Of a stretch of 34,385 nt of DNA, positions 1-7,594 are shown in pieces. Both the position numbers and the translations under genes were made by a program. Positions within the stretch are counted from its first letter, which is position 1; the number at the start of each line of letters is the position of its first letter. This stretch comes from Frankia canadensis (lineage in GTDB: Bacteria; Actinomycetota; Actinomycetes; Frankiales; Frankiaceae), in NCBI RefSeq assembly GCF_900197875.1, contig NZ_FZMO01000522.1, forward strand, positions 1 to 34,385, given 5' to 3'. The notes under the pieces are model-generated. The model did no database searches. It was not told the origin of the DNA and saw only the letters and a list, made by a program, of their open reading frames with translations.

Positions 1-1191
1 CCGGTCGGGGTCGATCCCCGCGGCGGTCGCGGCGTGGCAGGTCAGCGCGCTGATCGCGTGGTGGGTGAGCAGGTAGCCGTAGATCTCCTGGTAGACGGTG
101 TCGGGGTGCTTCGAGCGCAGGACCTTTCCCGGGCCGCGTAGGTAGGTCTTGAGCTGCCTGTTACCGGTCTCGTGTTCCCAGCGCTGCCGGTAGGCCCCGG
201 CCAGCGCGGACGCGGTCGCGTCGCGTGGGTTGAGGATCGTGGTGAGCAGGGCGATGACCTCGTGTTTCCCGTCGCCGTCCCGGTCGGGCACGTCGTACTC
301 GACGAGACGGGCGTAGCGGGCCTTCGCCGGGTCGAGTGCCTCACCGGCGCGGGCCGCGGCGACGAGTGCGTCCCGCGCCTTCCCGGTGATCTTCGGGTTG
401 ACCAGGACCGTCAGGTACGAGCCGTCGGACAACGCGCGCAGCGGCGGCAGCCGCAGGCTGGCCTTGACCCGCCACAGCAGTGCCGCGCCGGTGTCCGCGG
501 CCGTGCACCAGTCGGTCCAGGAGTAGAAGTTGCGGTCCGCGAGCAGAAGCCAGCGTTCGGCCAGCCGTGGGTACAGGGTGCGGGCCAGGGCCTGCTCGCT
601 GGCGGGCTTCGCGCCGCCGGCCGGGCCGAGCACGGCCAGCACCGGCGCGTGCGAGGCGCACTCGGACACGGTGAGGGCGCGGACCTTCGGTAGCGCCCCG
701 GGCGCGCCGTCGCGGCCCGCGGGCAGGCCGAACGCGGCGATGTTCTCCGCCGAGGCGGGCGCGTCCCACTCCAGTCCGTCGATACTCATCAGCCGCCACG
801 GGCCGAGGAACGCCCCGACCGTGTCCAGGTCAGCGACCGGCGCCGCGACCTGCGAGAACAGTTCCGCCAGCGGCGCTGAACCGAGCCGCTGGCGGGCTTT
901 CGTCAGCCCGCCCGAGGTCGGTTCCCACCGCGGCCCGACGACGTCGAGATCGTCAAGCGTGGTGGCGAGCCGGCGCGCGACCGCCTCGTAGTCGTCGTCC
1001 GCGAACAACGCGAGCGCCATCACGAAGTAGACCGCGACCCGCGGCGGGATCGTCGTGTCGCTACGCCGGGCACCCGTCCCGGTCGCCTCGATCGCCTCAT
1101 CGACCGCGTCCCGCGAGACGAACGACGTCAGGACCCCCAACGAGATCCAGTCCGTCAGCTGGCTACCCGCCACCGCCCCCGTGTCCGTCAC
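1..1191 (-). CDS. IS4-family DDE transposase (C-terminus beyond window edge)
   Basis: An uninterrupted minus-strand frame runs from a GTG at 1191-1189 to base 1, giving 397 visible residues. It starts VTDTGAVAGSQLTDW and the C-terminus lies outside the window. DDE catalytic residues are visible: D138 in MSIDGLEWD, D219 in LLADRNFYSW and E341 in YRQRWEHE. The last lies in an exact YREK signature of the IS4 family, Y(2)R(3)E(6)K, at Y334, R337, E341 and K348. An in-frame TGA at 1203-1201 blocks any longer start, and the second GTG at 1173 is the only nearby alternative. No frameshift or stop is seen, so it could be active. It is divergent from mihF, and the arrangement suggests insertion just upstream of the core mihF-gmk block. 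The inverted repeats cannot be defined because the other end is missing. Confidence 0.9.
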   Translation of the reverse strand, partial: MTDTGAVAGSQLTDWISLGVLTSFVSRDAVDEAIEATGTGARRSDTTIPPRVAVYFVMALALFADDDYEAVARRLATTLDDLDVVGPRWEPTSGGLTKARQRLGSAPLAELFSQVAAPVADLDTVGAFLGPWRLMSIDGLEWDAPASAENIAAFGLPAGRDGAPGALPKVRALTVSECASHAPVLAVLGPAGGAKPASEQALARTLYPRLAERWLLLADRNFYSWTDWCTAADTGAALLWRVKASLRLPPLRALSDGSYLTVLVNPKITGKARDALVAAARAGEALDPAKARYARLVEYDVPDRDGDGKHEVIALLTTILNPRDATASALAGAYRQRWEHETGNRQLKTYLRGPGKVLRSKHPDTVYQEIYGYLLTHHAISALTCHAATAAGIDPDR

Positions 1192-1352
1192 AGCCCCCGA
1201 TCATGCCGCCAACCAGGCAGAACGACCTGAACCGACACACCACAGCCATCCAAGATCCAAATAGTGGAAGTGGCATTGGGCCAAGGCTGGACTGAGGAAC
1301 CACTTCCTCGCTAGTTTGCGCGGCGCGATCACCGAATTGAGGAGGCGTACCC
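1192..1352. other. IS right end and mihF upstream region
   Basis: This 161-base gap between the divergent transposase and mihF should contain the right end of the IS and the mihF promoter. An inverted repeat GGAAGTGG (1266-1273) / CCACTTCC (1300-1307) is visible. I see no convincing -35/-10 pair. The exact IS boundary cannot be set without the left end. Confidence 0.4.
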
Positions 1353-1670
1353 GTGCCCCTGCCGCCCCTAACGCCCGAGGAGAGGGCCGCCGCCCTCGCG
1401 AAAGCCGCGCTGGCTCGTAAGCAGCGCGCAGAACTCAAGGAGCGGTTGAAGAAGGCGGAGACCACTCTGGCCGCCGTCCTGGAACAGGCCGAGGCCGATG
1501 AGGTCGTCGGCAAGATGAAGGTTTCGGCTGTTCTCGAGTCGCTTCCCGGGGTCGGGCGCGTGCGCGCCCAGAAGATCCGGGAACGACTCGGCATCAGCCC
1601 GACCCGCCGTCTGAGAGGGCTCGGCGCGAAGCAGCGCGCCGCGCTCCTCGAGGAGTTCGGCACCGCCTGA
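1353..1670 (+). CDS. mihF: Actinobacterial integration host factor mIHF
   Basis: This 105-residue basic protein has the features of the mIHF/sIHF nucleoid protein of Mycobacterium and Streptomyces. A long charged N-terminal helix (about residues 8-45, rich in A, E, K and R) precedes a helix-two-turn-helix DNA-binding region carrying LPGVGRVRAQKI (about 64-75) and RRLRGLGAKQRAALL. mIHF binds DNA without strong sequence specificity, bends or stiffens it, and supports phage integration and nucleoid organisation. The GTG start at 1353 is fixed by a strong Shine-Dalgarno GAGGAGG at 1339-1345, 7 bases upstream. It sits directly before gmk, the usual actinobacterial order. A transposase gene now lies upstream, where pyrimidine genes usually are. 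Confidence 0.9.
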   Translation: MPLPPLTPEERAAALAKAALARKQRAELKERLKKAETTLAAVLEQAEADEVVGKMKVSAVLESLPGVGRVRAQKIRERLGISPTRRLRGLGAKQRAALLEEFGTA

Positions 1671-1677
1671 TCCGGCG

Positions 1678-1693
1678 GAGTGGAATACCACTC
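1678..1693 (+). terminator. Short palindrome after mihF
   Basis: A perfect inverted repeat GAGTGG-AATA-CCACTC starts 8 bases after the mihF stop. It could be a weak terminator hairpin (6 bp, 4-nt loop, no U-tract) or a protein-binding palindrome. The sequence does not decide between them. Confidence 0.35.
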
Positions 1694-1736
1694 TGAGTGC
1701 CGGATGAGGCGCTGGCGGGCCGCGGCCTCGCCGGGT

Positions 1737-1755
1737 GGGCGGGTTCACCCCGCCC
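1737..1755 (+). terminator. Possible mihF terminator hairpin
   Basis: GGGCGGG (1737-1743) pairs with CCCGCCC (1749-1755) around a 5-base loop, about 65 bases after the mihF stop. There is no U-tract, which is common for actinobacterial hairpins. The gmk promoter candidate lies downstream. Confidence 0.4.
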
Positions 1756-1903
1756 GGTTCCGGTGAAGCCGCGGGACCTGACTCGTGGGCCGGGGGTCGG
1801 AATTCTTTACCGGCCCTCGATCCGAATGTCTATGGGAAACAAGTCCTATCCCGGGTACTCCGCGAGCGGAGGACCGGCCGCGCGGCGGCCGGGCCGGACG
1901 TCC

Positions 1904-1917
1904 TAGGGTGGGGCCCG
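1904..1917 (+). promoter_or_regulatory. Predicted leaderless promoter of gmk
   Basis: A TAGGGT hexamer (1904-1909, fitting the actinobacterial TANNNT -10) ends 7 bases before the GTG at 1917. Transcription would therefore start at or next to the start codon. There is no clear -35 and no Shine-Dalgarno at a usable distance. Four other genes in the window show the same layout. Confidence 0.5.
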
Positions 1918-2459
1918 TGGGCCTCACAGTGCTGTCCGGGCCGTCCGGAGTCGGGAAGGGAACGGTCGTCGCGGCCGTCCGTCGGCGTCACCCCGAGGTG
2001 TGGGTCTCGGTGAGCGCCACCACCCGTGCCCCCCGGCCCGGGGAGACGGACGGCGTCGAGTACCACTTCGTGGACGCCGAGGAGTTCGCCCGGATGGTCA
2101 AGACGGGCGAGTTCGTCGAACACGCCATGTTCGCCGGGCACGCCTACGGCACGCCGCGCCGGCCCCTGGCCGAGCGGCTCGCCGCGGGCGTGCCCTGCCT
2201 GTTGGAGATAGAACTGCTGGGTGCCCGGCAGGTGCGCTCGGCGATGCCGGACGCGCGGTTCGTGTTCCTCGCCCCGCCCACGTTCGACGAACTGGTGCGG
2301 CGGCTCACCGCTCGGGGAACCGAGCCGCCGGACGTCATCGCCCGGCGCCTCGACCGGGCCCGGATCGAGCTGGCGGCCGAGACGGAGTTCGACCACGTCG
2401 TCGTCAACGACGATGTGCCGTCCGCGGCCGACCGCTTGGTAGCATTGATGATCGACTAG
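1917..2459 (+). CDS. gmk: Guanylate kinase
   Basis: This 180-residue enzyme phosphorylates GMP (and dGMP) to GDP with ATP, in purine nucleotide synthesis and salvage. The P-loop [10 protein letters not shown] lies at residues 7-16 with K14. The GMP-binding region follows, with [19 protein letters not shown] (about 36-54), and further conserved parts are [17 protein letters not shown] and the lid region RRLTARGTE. Its length is slightly short of typical (about 185-205), because it begins almost at the P-loop strand. I chose GTG 1917 because a -10-like TAGGGT lies 7 bases upstream. GTG 1908 is in frame and possible, and much longer versions have no support. It is followed by rpoZ 49 bases later, probably as one operon through coaBC and metK. 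Confidence 0.95.
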   Translation: MGLTVLSGPSGVGKGTVVAAVRRRHPEVWVSVSATTRAPRPGETDGVEYHFVDAEEFARMVKTGEFVEHAMFAGHAYGTPRRPLAERLAAGVPCLLEIELLGARQVRSAMPDARFVFLAPPTFDELVRRLTARGTEPPDVIARRLDRARIELAAETEFDHVVVNDDVPSAADRLVALMID

Positions 2460-2466
2460 CCTGGAG

Positions 2467-2494
2467 AGCAGGACCGGAAGAGCAGGACCGGAAG
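2467..2494 (+). repeat. 14-bp exact tandem duplication before rpoZ
   Basis: The unit AGCAGGACCGGAAG occurs twice back to back (2467-2480 and 2481-2494) in the gmk-rpoZ spacer. The purine-rich end of the second copy continues into GGAAGGA (2490-2496), the likely Shine-Dalgarno of rpoZ. Confidence 0.85.
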
Positions 2495-2508
2495 GACCCG
2501 AACGCATC

Positions 2509-2793
2509 GTGGCCGGAACCGTCGCACACCCTGAGGGCATCACCAACCCCCCCATCGACGAGCTGCTCGAGGCCACCGACTCGAAGTACAGCCTCGTGAT
2601 CTACGCGGCCAAGAGGGCCCGGCAGATCAACGCCTACTACTCGCAGCTCGGCGAGGGTCTGCTGGAGTACGTCGGGCCGCTGGTCGAGACGACCAACGCC
2701 CAGGAGAAGCCGCTGTCGATCGCGCTGCGCGAGATCAACGCCGGCCTGCTCACCCACGAGACCGTCGTCGACGCCCTGCCGCCGGTCGCCTGA
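2509..2793 (+). CDS. rpoZ: RNA polymerase omega subunit
   Basis: This 94-residue omega subunit assists folding and assembly of beta' into RNA polymerase. The family core is visible: [32 protein letters not shown], and a C-terminal [18 protein letters not shown]. The start is GTG 2509 with GGAAGGA about 12 bases upstream. Length and position between gmk and coaBC match actinobacteria. The coaBC start follows 8 bases after the stop, which suggests cotranscription and coupling. Confidence 0.95.
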   Translation: MAGTVAHPEGITNPPIDELLEATDSKYSLVIYAAKRARQINAYYSQLGEGLLEYVGPLVETTNAQEKPLSIALREINAGLLTHETVVDALPPVA

Positions 2794-2801
2794 GCCTCGC
2801 C

Positions 2802-4073
2802 ATGGCCGACGAGCCGGGCCGGCGCCCGCGGGTCGTGCTGGGTGTGGCCGGTGGCATCGCCGCCTACAAGGCGGTCGAGGTGCTGCGCCGCTTCACCGAG
2901 TCCGGCCACGAGGTGCGGGTCGTGCCCACGCCGAGCGCGCTGCGCTTCGTCGGCGAGACGACCTGGGCGGCGCTGTCCGGCAATCCGGTCACGACCGGGG
3001 TGTGGGACGACGCCGACGAGGTCGCGCACGTGCGCATCGGCCGGCAGGCGGACCTCGTTCTCGTCGTGCCGGCCACCGCGGACCTGATGGCCCGCGCCGC
3101 GGCCGGCCGCGCCGACGACCTGCTCACCGGCACGCTGCTGACGGCCACCTGCCCGGTGGTGTTCGCCCCGGCGATGCACACCGAGATGTGGCAGCATCCG
3201 GCGACCCGGGCCAACGTCGCCACCCTGCGGGAGCGGGGCGCCATCGTGCTCGACCCGGCCGTCGGCCGCCTCACCGGGGCCGACTCGGGACCGGGCCGGC
3301 TGCCCGAGCCCGCCGAGATCGCCGCGTTGGGCATGGCGGTGCTCGCCCGCGGCGCGCACGGCGTGCGTCCCGACCTCGCCGGCCGGCACGTGCTCGTCAC
3401 CGCCGGCGGCACCCGGGAGTACGTCGACCCGGTCCGTTTCCTGGGCAACGCGTCCAGCGGGCGGCAGGGCTACGCGCTCGCCCGGGCCGCCGCGGCGCGC
3501 GGCGCGACCGTCACAGTGGTGGCGGCGAACGTGGCGCTGCCCGAGGTCGCGGGGGCGCGCACGATCGCGGTCACCTCCGCGGCGCAGCTGCGCGAGCGGG
3601 TGCACGAGGTCGCGCCGTCGGCCGACGTCATCGTGATGGCCGCCGCGGTCGCGGACTTCCGGCCGGCGGCGCCGTCGGCGCACAAGATTAAGAAAGAATC
3701 GGCGGCTCCCGACTCCATTGCGCTGGAGCGAAACCCTGACGTGTTGTCCGAGTTACTGGCGAACCGCCGGCCGGGACAGGTCCTGGTTGGTTTCGCGGCG
3801 GAGACCGGCGGGCCCGACGGGAGTGTTCTCGACCACGCCCGGGCGAAACTGGCCCGTAAGCCCGTCGATCTCCTCGTGGTCAACCAGGTCGGCGGGGGCC
3901 TCGGCTTCGAGGCGCCGGACAACGCCGCCGTCGTGCTGGGTGCCGCCGGCGGCGAGACGGTGATCGAGCGGACGAGCAAGGATCTCGTCGCGCACCGCAT
4001 TCTCGATCTCGTCGGTGGCATCGATCGATCGGATGCGGAGCCGGTGCAGGTACCTGCGCGAACTCCTCGGTAA
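2802..4073 (+). CDS. coaBC: Bifunctional phosphopantothenoylcysteine decarboxylase/synthetase
   Basis: This 423-residue two-domain enzyme of coenzyme A synthesis joins 4'-phosphopantothenate to cysteine using CTP (CoaB) and decarboxylates the product to 4'-phosphopantetheine with FMN (CoaC). The N-terminal flavoprotein domain (about 1-185) has GGIAAYKA (17-24), the active-site H76 in AHVRI and the PAMHTEMW motif (123-130). The CoaB domain (about 190-410) has VTAGGTREYVDPVRFLGNAS (199-218) and the synthetase lysine motif HKIKKE (294-299). The E. coli CoaC active-site cysteine region reads GADSGPGRLPE here, without cysteine. I recall the mycobacterial enzyme also lacking it, so this looks lineage-typical rather than defective. 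It is located between rpoZ and metK, as in other actinobacteria. Confidence 0.96.
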   Translation: MADEPGRRPRVVLGVAGGIAAYKAVEVLRRFTESGHEVRVVPTPSALRFVGETTWAALSGNPVTTGVWDDADEVAHVRIGRQADLVLVVPATADLMARAAAGRADDLLTGTLLTATCPVVFAPAMHTEMWQHPATRANVATLRERGAIVLDPAVGRLTGADSGPGRLPEPAEIAALGMAVLARGAHGVRPDLAGRHVLVTAGGTREYVDPVRFLGNASSGRQGYALARAAAARGATVTVVAANVALPEVAGARTIAVTSAAQLRERVHEVAPSADVIVMAAAVADFRPAAPSAHKIKKESAAPDSIALERNPDVLSELLANRRPGQVLVGFAAETGGPDGSVLDHARAKLARKPVDLLVVNQVGGGLGFEAPDNAAVVLGAAGGETVIERTSKDLVAHRILDLVGGIDRSDAEPVQVPARTPR

Positions 4074-4114
4074 GCTTCGTCGGAATCAACCGGATCTCCA
4101 GGGGGTAACACCAA

Positions 4115-5308
4115 GTGGCGACGCGCCTGTTCACGTCCGAGTCCGTCACCGAGGGGCATCCGGACAAGATCGCTGACCAGATCAGTGACTCGATCCTCGA
4201 TGCGATGATCAAGGACGACCCGAAGAGCCGGGTCGCCGTCGAGACGCTCATCACCACCGGCCAGGTGCACGTCGCCGGTGAGGTCACCACCAAGACCTAC
4301 GTCGACATCGCCTCGGTGGTGCGCGAGCGCATCCTGGAGATCGGGTACGACTCCTCCAAGAAGGGCTTCGACGGCGCGTCCTGCGGCGTGAGCGTGTCCA
4401 TCGGCGCGCAGTCCGCGGACATCGCGCAGGGCGTCGACACCGCCCACGAGAACCGCGTCGAGGGCGCCGAGGACGAACTGGACCGGCAGGGCGCCGGCGA
4501 CCAGGGTCTGATGTTCGGCTTCGCCTGCGACCAGACCCCCGAGCTCATGCCGTTGCCGATCGCGCTGGCGCACCGCCTCGCCCGGCGGCTGTCCGAGGTC
4601 CGCAAGGACGGCCAGGTCGGCTACCTGCGCCCGGACGGCAAGACCCAGGTCACCATCGAGTACGTCGACGGCAAGCCGGTGCGCCTCGACACGGTCGTCG
4701 TCTCCACCCAGCACGCGGCCGACATCGACCTCGACACGCTGCTCGCCCCCGACATCGCCGAGTACGTCGTCGAGCCCGAGCTCGCGCTGCTCGACATCTC
4801 CACCGAGGGCCGCCGCCTGCTGGTCAACCCGACCGGCCGCTTCGAGATCGGCGGCCCGATGGGCGACGCCGGCCTCACCGGCCGCAAGATCATCGTCGAC
4901 ACGTACGGCGGCTACGCCCGCCACGGCGGCGGCGCCTTCTCCGGCAAGGACCCGTCCAAGGTCGACCGCTCCGCCGCCTACGCGATGCGCTGGGTCGCCA
5001 AGAACGTCGTCGCCGCCGGCCTCGCGAAGGCCTGCGAGGTCCAGGTCGCCTACGCCATCGGCAAGGCGCACCCGGTCGGCCTGTTCGTCGAGACCTTCGG
5101 CACCGGCACGGTCCCCGAGTCGCAGATCCAGGACGCCGTCACCCAGGTCTTCGACCTGCGCCCGGCCGCGATCATCCGCGACCTCGACCTGCTGCGCCCG
5201 GTCTACGCGCAGACCGCCGCCTACGGCCACTTCGGCCGCCCCGAGCTCGACTTCACCTGGGAGTCGACCTCGCGCGCCGAGGCGCTGCAGCGCGCCGTCA
5301 AGGGCTGA
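4115..5308 (+). CDS. metK: S-adenosylmethionine synthetase
   Basis: This 397-residue enzyme makes S-adenosylmethionine from methionine and ATP, supplying methyl groups for, among others, the rRNA methylases encoded in this window. Visible motifs are [18 protein letters not shown] near the N-terminus (H15, D17, K18), [12 protein letters not shown], and the phosphate-binding loop [19 protein letters not shown] around residues 270-290. The length is normal. GTG 4115 is the start, preceded by a GGGGG-containing Shine-Dalgarno near 4100-4105. It follows coaBC by 41 bases and ends the upstream operon at a strong terminator. I saw no SAM riboswitch in the short leader. Confidence 0.97.
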   Translation: MATRLFTSESVTEGHPDKIADQISDSILDAMIKDDPKSRVAVETLITTGQVHVAGEVTTKTYVDIASVVRERILEIGYDSSKKGFDGASCGVSVSIGAQSADIAQGVDTAHENRVEGAEDELDRQGAGDQGLMFGFACDQTPELMPLPIALAHRLARRLSEVRKDGQVGYLRPDGKTQVTIEYVDGKPVRLDTVVVSTQHAADIDLDTLLAPDIAEYVVEPELALLDISTEGRRLLVNPTGRFEIGGPMGDAGLTGRKIIVDTYGGYARHGGGAFSGKDPSKVDRSAAYAMRWVAKNVVAAGLAKACEVQVAYAIGKAHPVGLFVETFGTGTVPESQIQDAVTQVFDLRPAAIIRDLDLLRPVYAQTAAYGHFGRPELDFTWESTSRAEALQRAVKG

Positions 5309-5328
5309 CGCCGACACCCATCCCGCCC

Positions 5329-5367
5329 CGGAGCCGGGTCGGTCCACCGAGGACCGGCCCGGCTCCG
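5329..5367 (+). terminator. Strong terminator after metK
   Basis: A 17-bp stem with a single G-T pair joins 5329-5345 to 5351-5367 around a 5-base loop, starting 20 bases after the metK stop. There is no U-tract. It closes the mihF/gmk to metK operon. The predicted priA promoter begins only 5 bases after the stem. Confidence 0.85.
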
Positions 5368-5371
5368 CGCG

Positions 5372-5411
5372 TTGCCGATCATGTCAGAGGTGCCTGGTAG
5401 TAATGCGGTCA
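5372..5411 (+). promoter_or_regulatory. Predicted leaderless promoter of priA
   Basis: An extended -10-like TGGTAGTAA (hexamer TAGTAA at 5398-5403) ends 7 bases before ATG 5411. A possible TTGCCG -35 lies at 5372-5377 with a long 20-base spacer. No Shine-Dalgarno precedes the ATG, so a leaderless transcript fits best. Confidence 0.45.
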
Positions 5412-7423
5412 TGACCGAGCAGGCCGCGACGCTGCCGATCGCCCGGGTCGCGATCGACAGTCCGCTGACCCACCTCGATCGGCTCTTCGACTACCTCGTG
5501 CCGGCGGACCTGGCCGATGCGGCCGTGCCCGGCTCGCGGGTGCGGGTCCGCTTCGCCGGTCGTCTGGTCGACGGCTTCGTGCTGGAGCGGGCCGAGCGCT
5601 CGGATCATGACGGGCGGCTGGCGCCGCTGGAGCGGTCGGTCTCCGCCGAGCCGGTGCTGTCCCCGCAGATCGCCCGGCTGGCCCGCGCGGTCGCCGACCG
5701 CTACGGCGGCACCCTCGCCGACGTCCTGCGCCTGGCGGTGCCGCCCCGCCACGGCCGCACCGAGACGGCGGCGGTCGCGGCTGGGAAGGCGGCGGTCGCG
5801 GCTGCGAAGGCAGGGGGGGACAGCGGCGGGCAGCGCCCGCCGGGGGAGTGGGCGCGGTACCCGGCGGGGGCGTCGATGCTGGCAGCGCTCGCGGACGGGC
5901 GCTCGCCGCGGGCGGTGTGGTGGGCGCCGCCCGGGCCGGCCTGGCCGGAGATGATCGCTACCGCCGTGGCGGCGGCGGTGCGGTCCGGGCGGGGGGCGCT
6001 CGTCGTCGTGCCCGACCATCGCGACGTCGACCGGGTTGAGGTGATGCTGGTCGAGGCGGTCGGCCGGGCGGCCGTCGTCGCCCTGCGCGCAGGCCTCGGC
6101 CCGGCGGCGCGGTACCGGGCGTTCCTCACCGTGCTGCGAGGGCAGGCGCGGGTCGCGGTCGGCACCCGGGCGGCTGTCTTCGCGCCCGTCGCCGACCTCG
6201 GCCTCGTCGTCGTCTGGGACGAGGGCGACGAGCTGCACGCCGAGCCGCTCGCCCCCTACCCGCACACTCGCGACGTGGCCGTGCTGCGGGCCCGGCTGGA
6301 AGGCGCCGCCCTGCTCGTCGGCGGCTTCTGCCCGACCGCCGAGGCCGACGGCCTGGTGCGGGCCGGCTGGGCGCACCCGCTGGTCCTGCCCCGCGCCGAG
6401 GTGCGTGCGCTGGCCCCCCGGGTGGAGGCGACCGGCTCCGACGAGGAGTACGCCCGCGACCCGGCGGCCCGCGCGGCCCGGCTGCCGTCGCTGGCCGTGC
6501 GCACCGCCCGAACGTCCCTGGCCGACGGCGCGCCCGTGCTCATCCAGGTGCCGCGCCGGGGCTACCAGCCGTCGCTGGCCTGTGCGGACTGCCGCCGGCC
6601 CGCCCGCTGCCCGCACTGCCAGGGCCCGCTCGGCCGGCCCGCGAGCGTCGGTCCGCCGTCCTGCCGCTGGTGCGGGCGCCCGGCTGCGGCGTGGCACTGC
6701 CCGGCCTGCGAGGCGACGCGGCTGCGGGCCTCGGTGACGGGGGACCGGCGTACCGCCGAGGAGCTCGGCCGGGCGTTTCCCGACGTGCTGGTCCGCACGT
6801 CCGGCCGCGACGGCGTGCTCGCCACCGTCCCGGCGGAGCCCGCGCTGGTGATCTCCACGCCGGGCGCTGAGCCGGTTGCGGCCGGCGGCTACGGCGCGGT
6901 GCTGCTGCTCGACGGCTGGGCCCTGCTTGGCCGGCCCGACCTGCGCGCGGCCGAGACGGCGCTGCGCCGCTGGGCCGCCGCCGCGGCGCTCGCCCGCCCG
7001 GGTGGTCAGGGCGGGCGAGTGGTGGTGGCCGCCGACGCCGGCCTGCCTCCCGTGCAGGCCCTCATCCGCTGGGATCCGGCGACGTTCACCGCGCGCGAGG
7101 CCGACGAGCGCGCCGAGCTGGGCTTTCCGCCGGCGACCCGGATCGCCGCTGTCGACGGCACCCCCGCCGCCGTCACCGAGCTGCTCGACGCCGCCCGGCT
7201 GCCGGCGGGAGCCGAGGTGCTCGGCCCGGTGCCGCTGCCGCCGCCCAGCCGGTCCACCGGGGCCCCGGGCGGAGAGGGCGAGCTCGAGCGGCTGCTCGTG
7301 CGGGTGCCCCGGGACCAGGGCGGGGCGCTGGCCGCCGCGCTGCACGCCGCCCGCGGCGTCCTCGGCACCCGGCACAGCACCAGCGGGCTGCGCGTCCAGC
7401 TCGACCCGCAGGTCCTCGGCTGA
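5411..7423 (+). CDS. priA: Primosomal protein N' (PriA), degenerate helicase
   Basis: This 670-residue PriA relative is involved in replication restart. The N-terminal 3'-DNA-binding domain starts PIARVAIDSPLTHLDRLFDY. At the expected P-loop the sequence is APPGPAWPEM (about residues 172-181), with no GKT/S, and the DEAH-like position reads DEGD. ATPase and helicase activity is therefore probably lost, as recorded for actinobacterial PriA. The zinc module is intact: eight cysteines in CADC, CPHC, CRWC and CPAC between about C391 and C433. I chose ATG 5411 from the promoter spacing. In-frame ATG 5381, GTG 5390 and TTG 5372 are alternatives. fmt follows after a 171-base gap. Confidence 0.93.
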   Translation: MTEQAATLPIARVAIDSPLTHLDRLFDYLVPADLADAAVPGSRVRVRFAGRLVDGFVLERAERSDHDGRLAPLERSVSAEPVLSPQIARLARAVADRYGGTLADVLRLAVPPRHGRTETAAVAAGKAAVAAAKAGGDSGGQRPPGEWARYPAGASMLAALADGRSPRAVWWAPPGPAWPEMIATAVAAAVRSGRGALVVVPDHRDVDRVEVMLVEAVGRAAVVALRAGLGPAARYRAFLTVLRGQARVAVGTRAAVFAPVADLGLVVVWDEGDELHAEPLAPYPHTRDVAVLRARLEGAALLVGGFCPTAEADGLVRAGWAHPLVLPRAEVRALAPRVEATGSDEEYARDPAARAARLPSLAVRTARTSLADGAPVLIQVPRRGYQPSLACADCRRPARCPHCQGPLGRPASVGPPSCRWCGRPAAAWHCPACEATRLRASVTGDRRTAEELGRAFPDVLVRTSGRDGVLATVPAEPALVISTPGAEPVAAGGYGAVLLLDGWALLGRPDLRAAETALRRWAAAAALARPGGQGGRVVVAADAGLPPVQALIRWDPATFTAREADERAELGFPPATRIAAVDGTPAAVTELLDAARLPAGAEVLGPVPLPPPSRSTGAPGGEGELERLLVRVPRDQGGALAAALHAARGVLGTRHSTSGLRVQLDPQVLG

Positions 7424-7425
7424 GC

Positions 7426-7451
7426 CTGCGTCTGGCCCGGGTGTGACGCAG
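7426..7451 (+). terminator. Possible priA terminator
   Basis: CTGCGTC (7426-7432) pairs with GACGCAG (7445-7451) around a 12-base loop, 2 bases after the priA stop. It is a modest 7-bp stem with no U-tract. The following 140 bases up to fmt show only a weak TACGGT (7502-7507) that might be a -10. Confidence 0.4.
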
Positions 7452-7594
7452 AGCCAGGAGTCCGGCGCCGTCCGGTGGGCCGCCCGCACAGCGGGCCGCG
7501 ATACGGTCGGACGGCGGCCGACGCAGTGGTTGCCTTGGACTGTCCGCAGAGGGCTGCGACGCCGGTACGCGTCGCGGCGGATCGGTGTTCGTGT

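Noticed and set aside
172-991. Several + strand open frames across the first kilobase
   Set aside because: They are reverse-strand shadows of the transposase, whose DDE and YREK residues are all in the minus frame.
2467-2494. CRISPR-like or mobile-element repeat
   Set aside because: Only two adjacent 14-base copies without spacers; a simple tandem duplication.
4074-4114. SAM riboswitch upstream of metK
   Set aside because: The 41-base spacer is far too short and shows no aptamer motif.
3470-5347. Very long minus-strand open frame over coaBC and metK
   Set aside because: High-GC shadow: the + strand carries complete, motif-bearing coaBC and metK genes.
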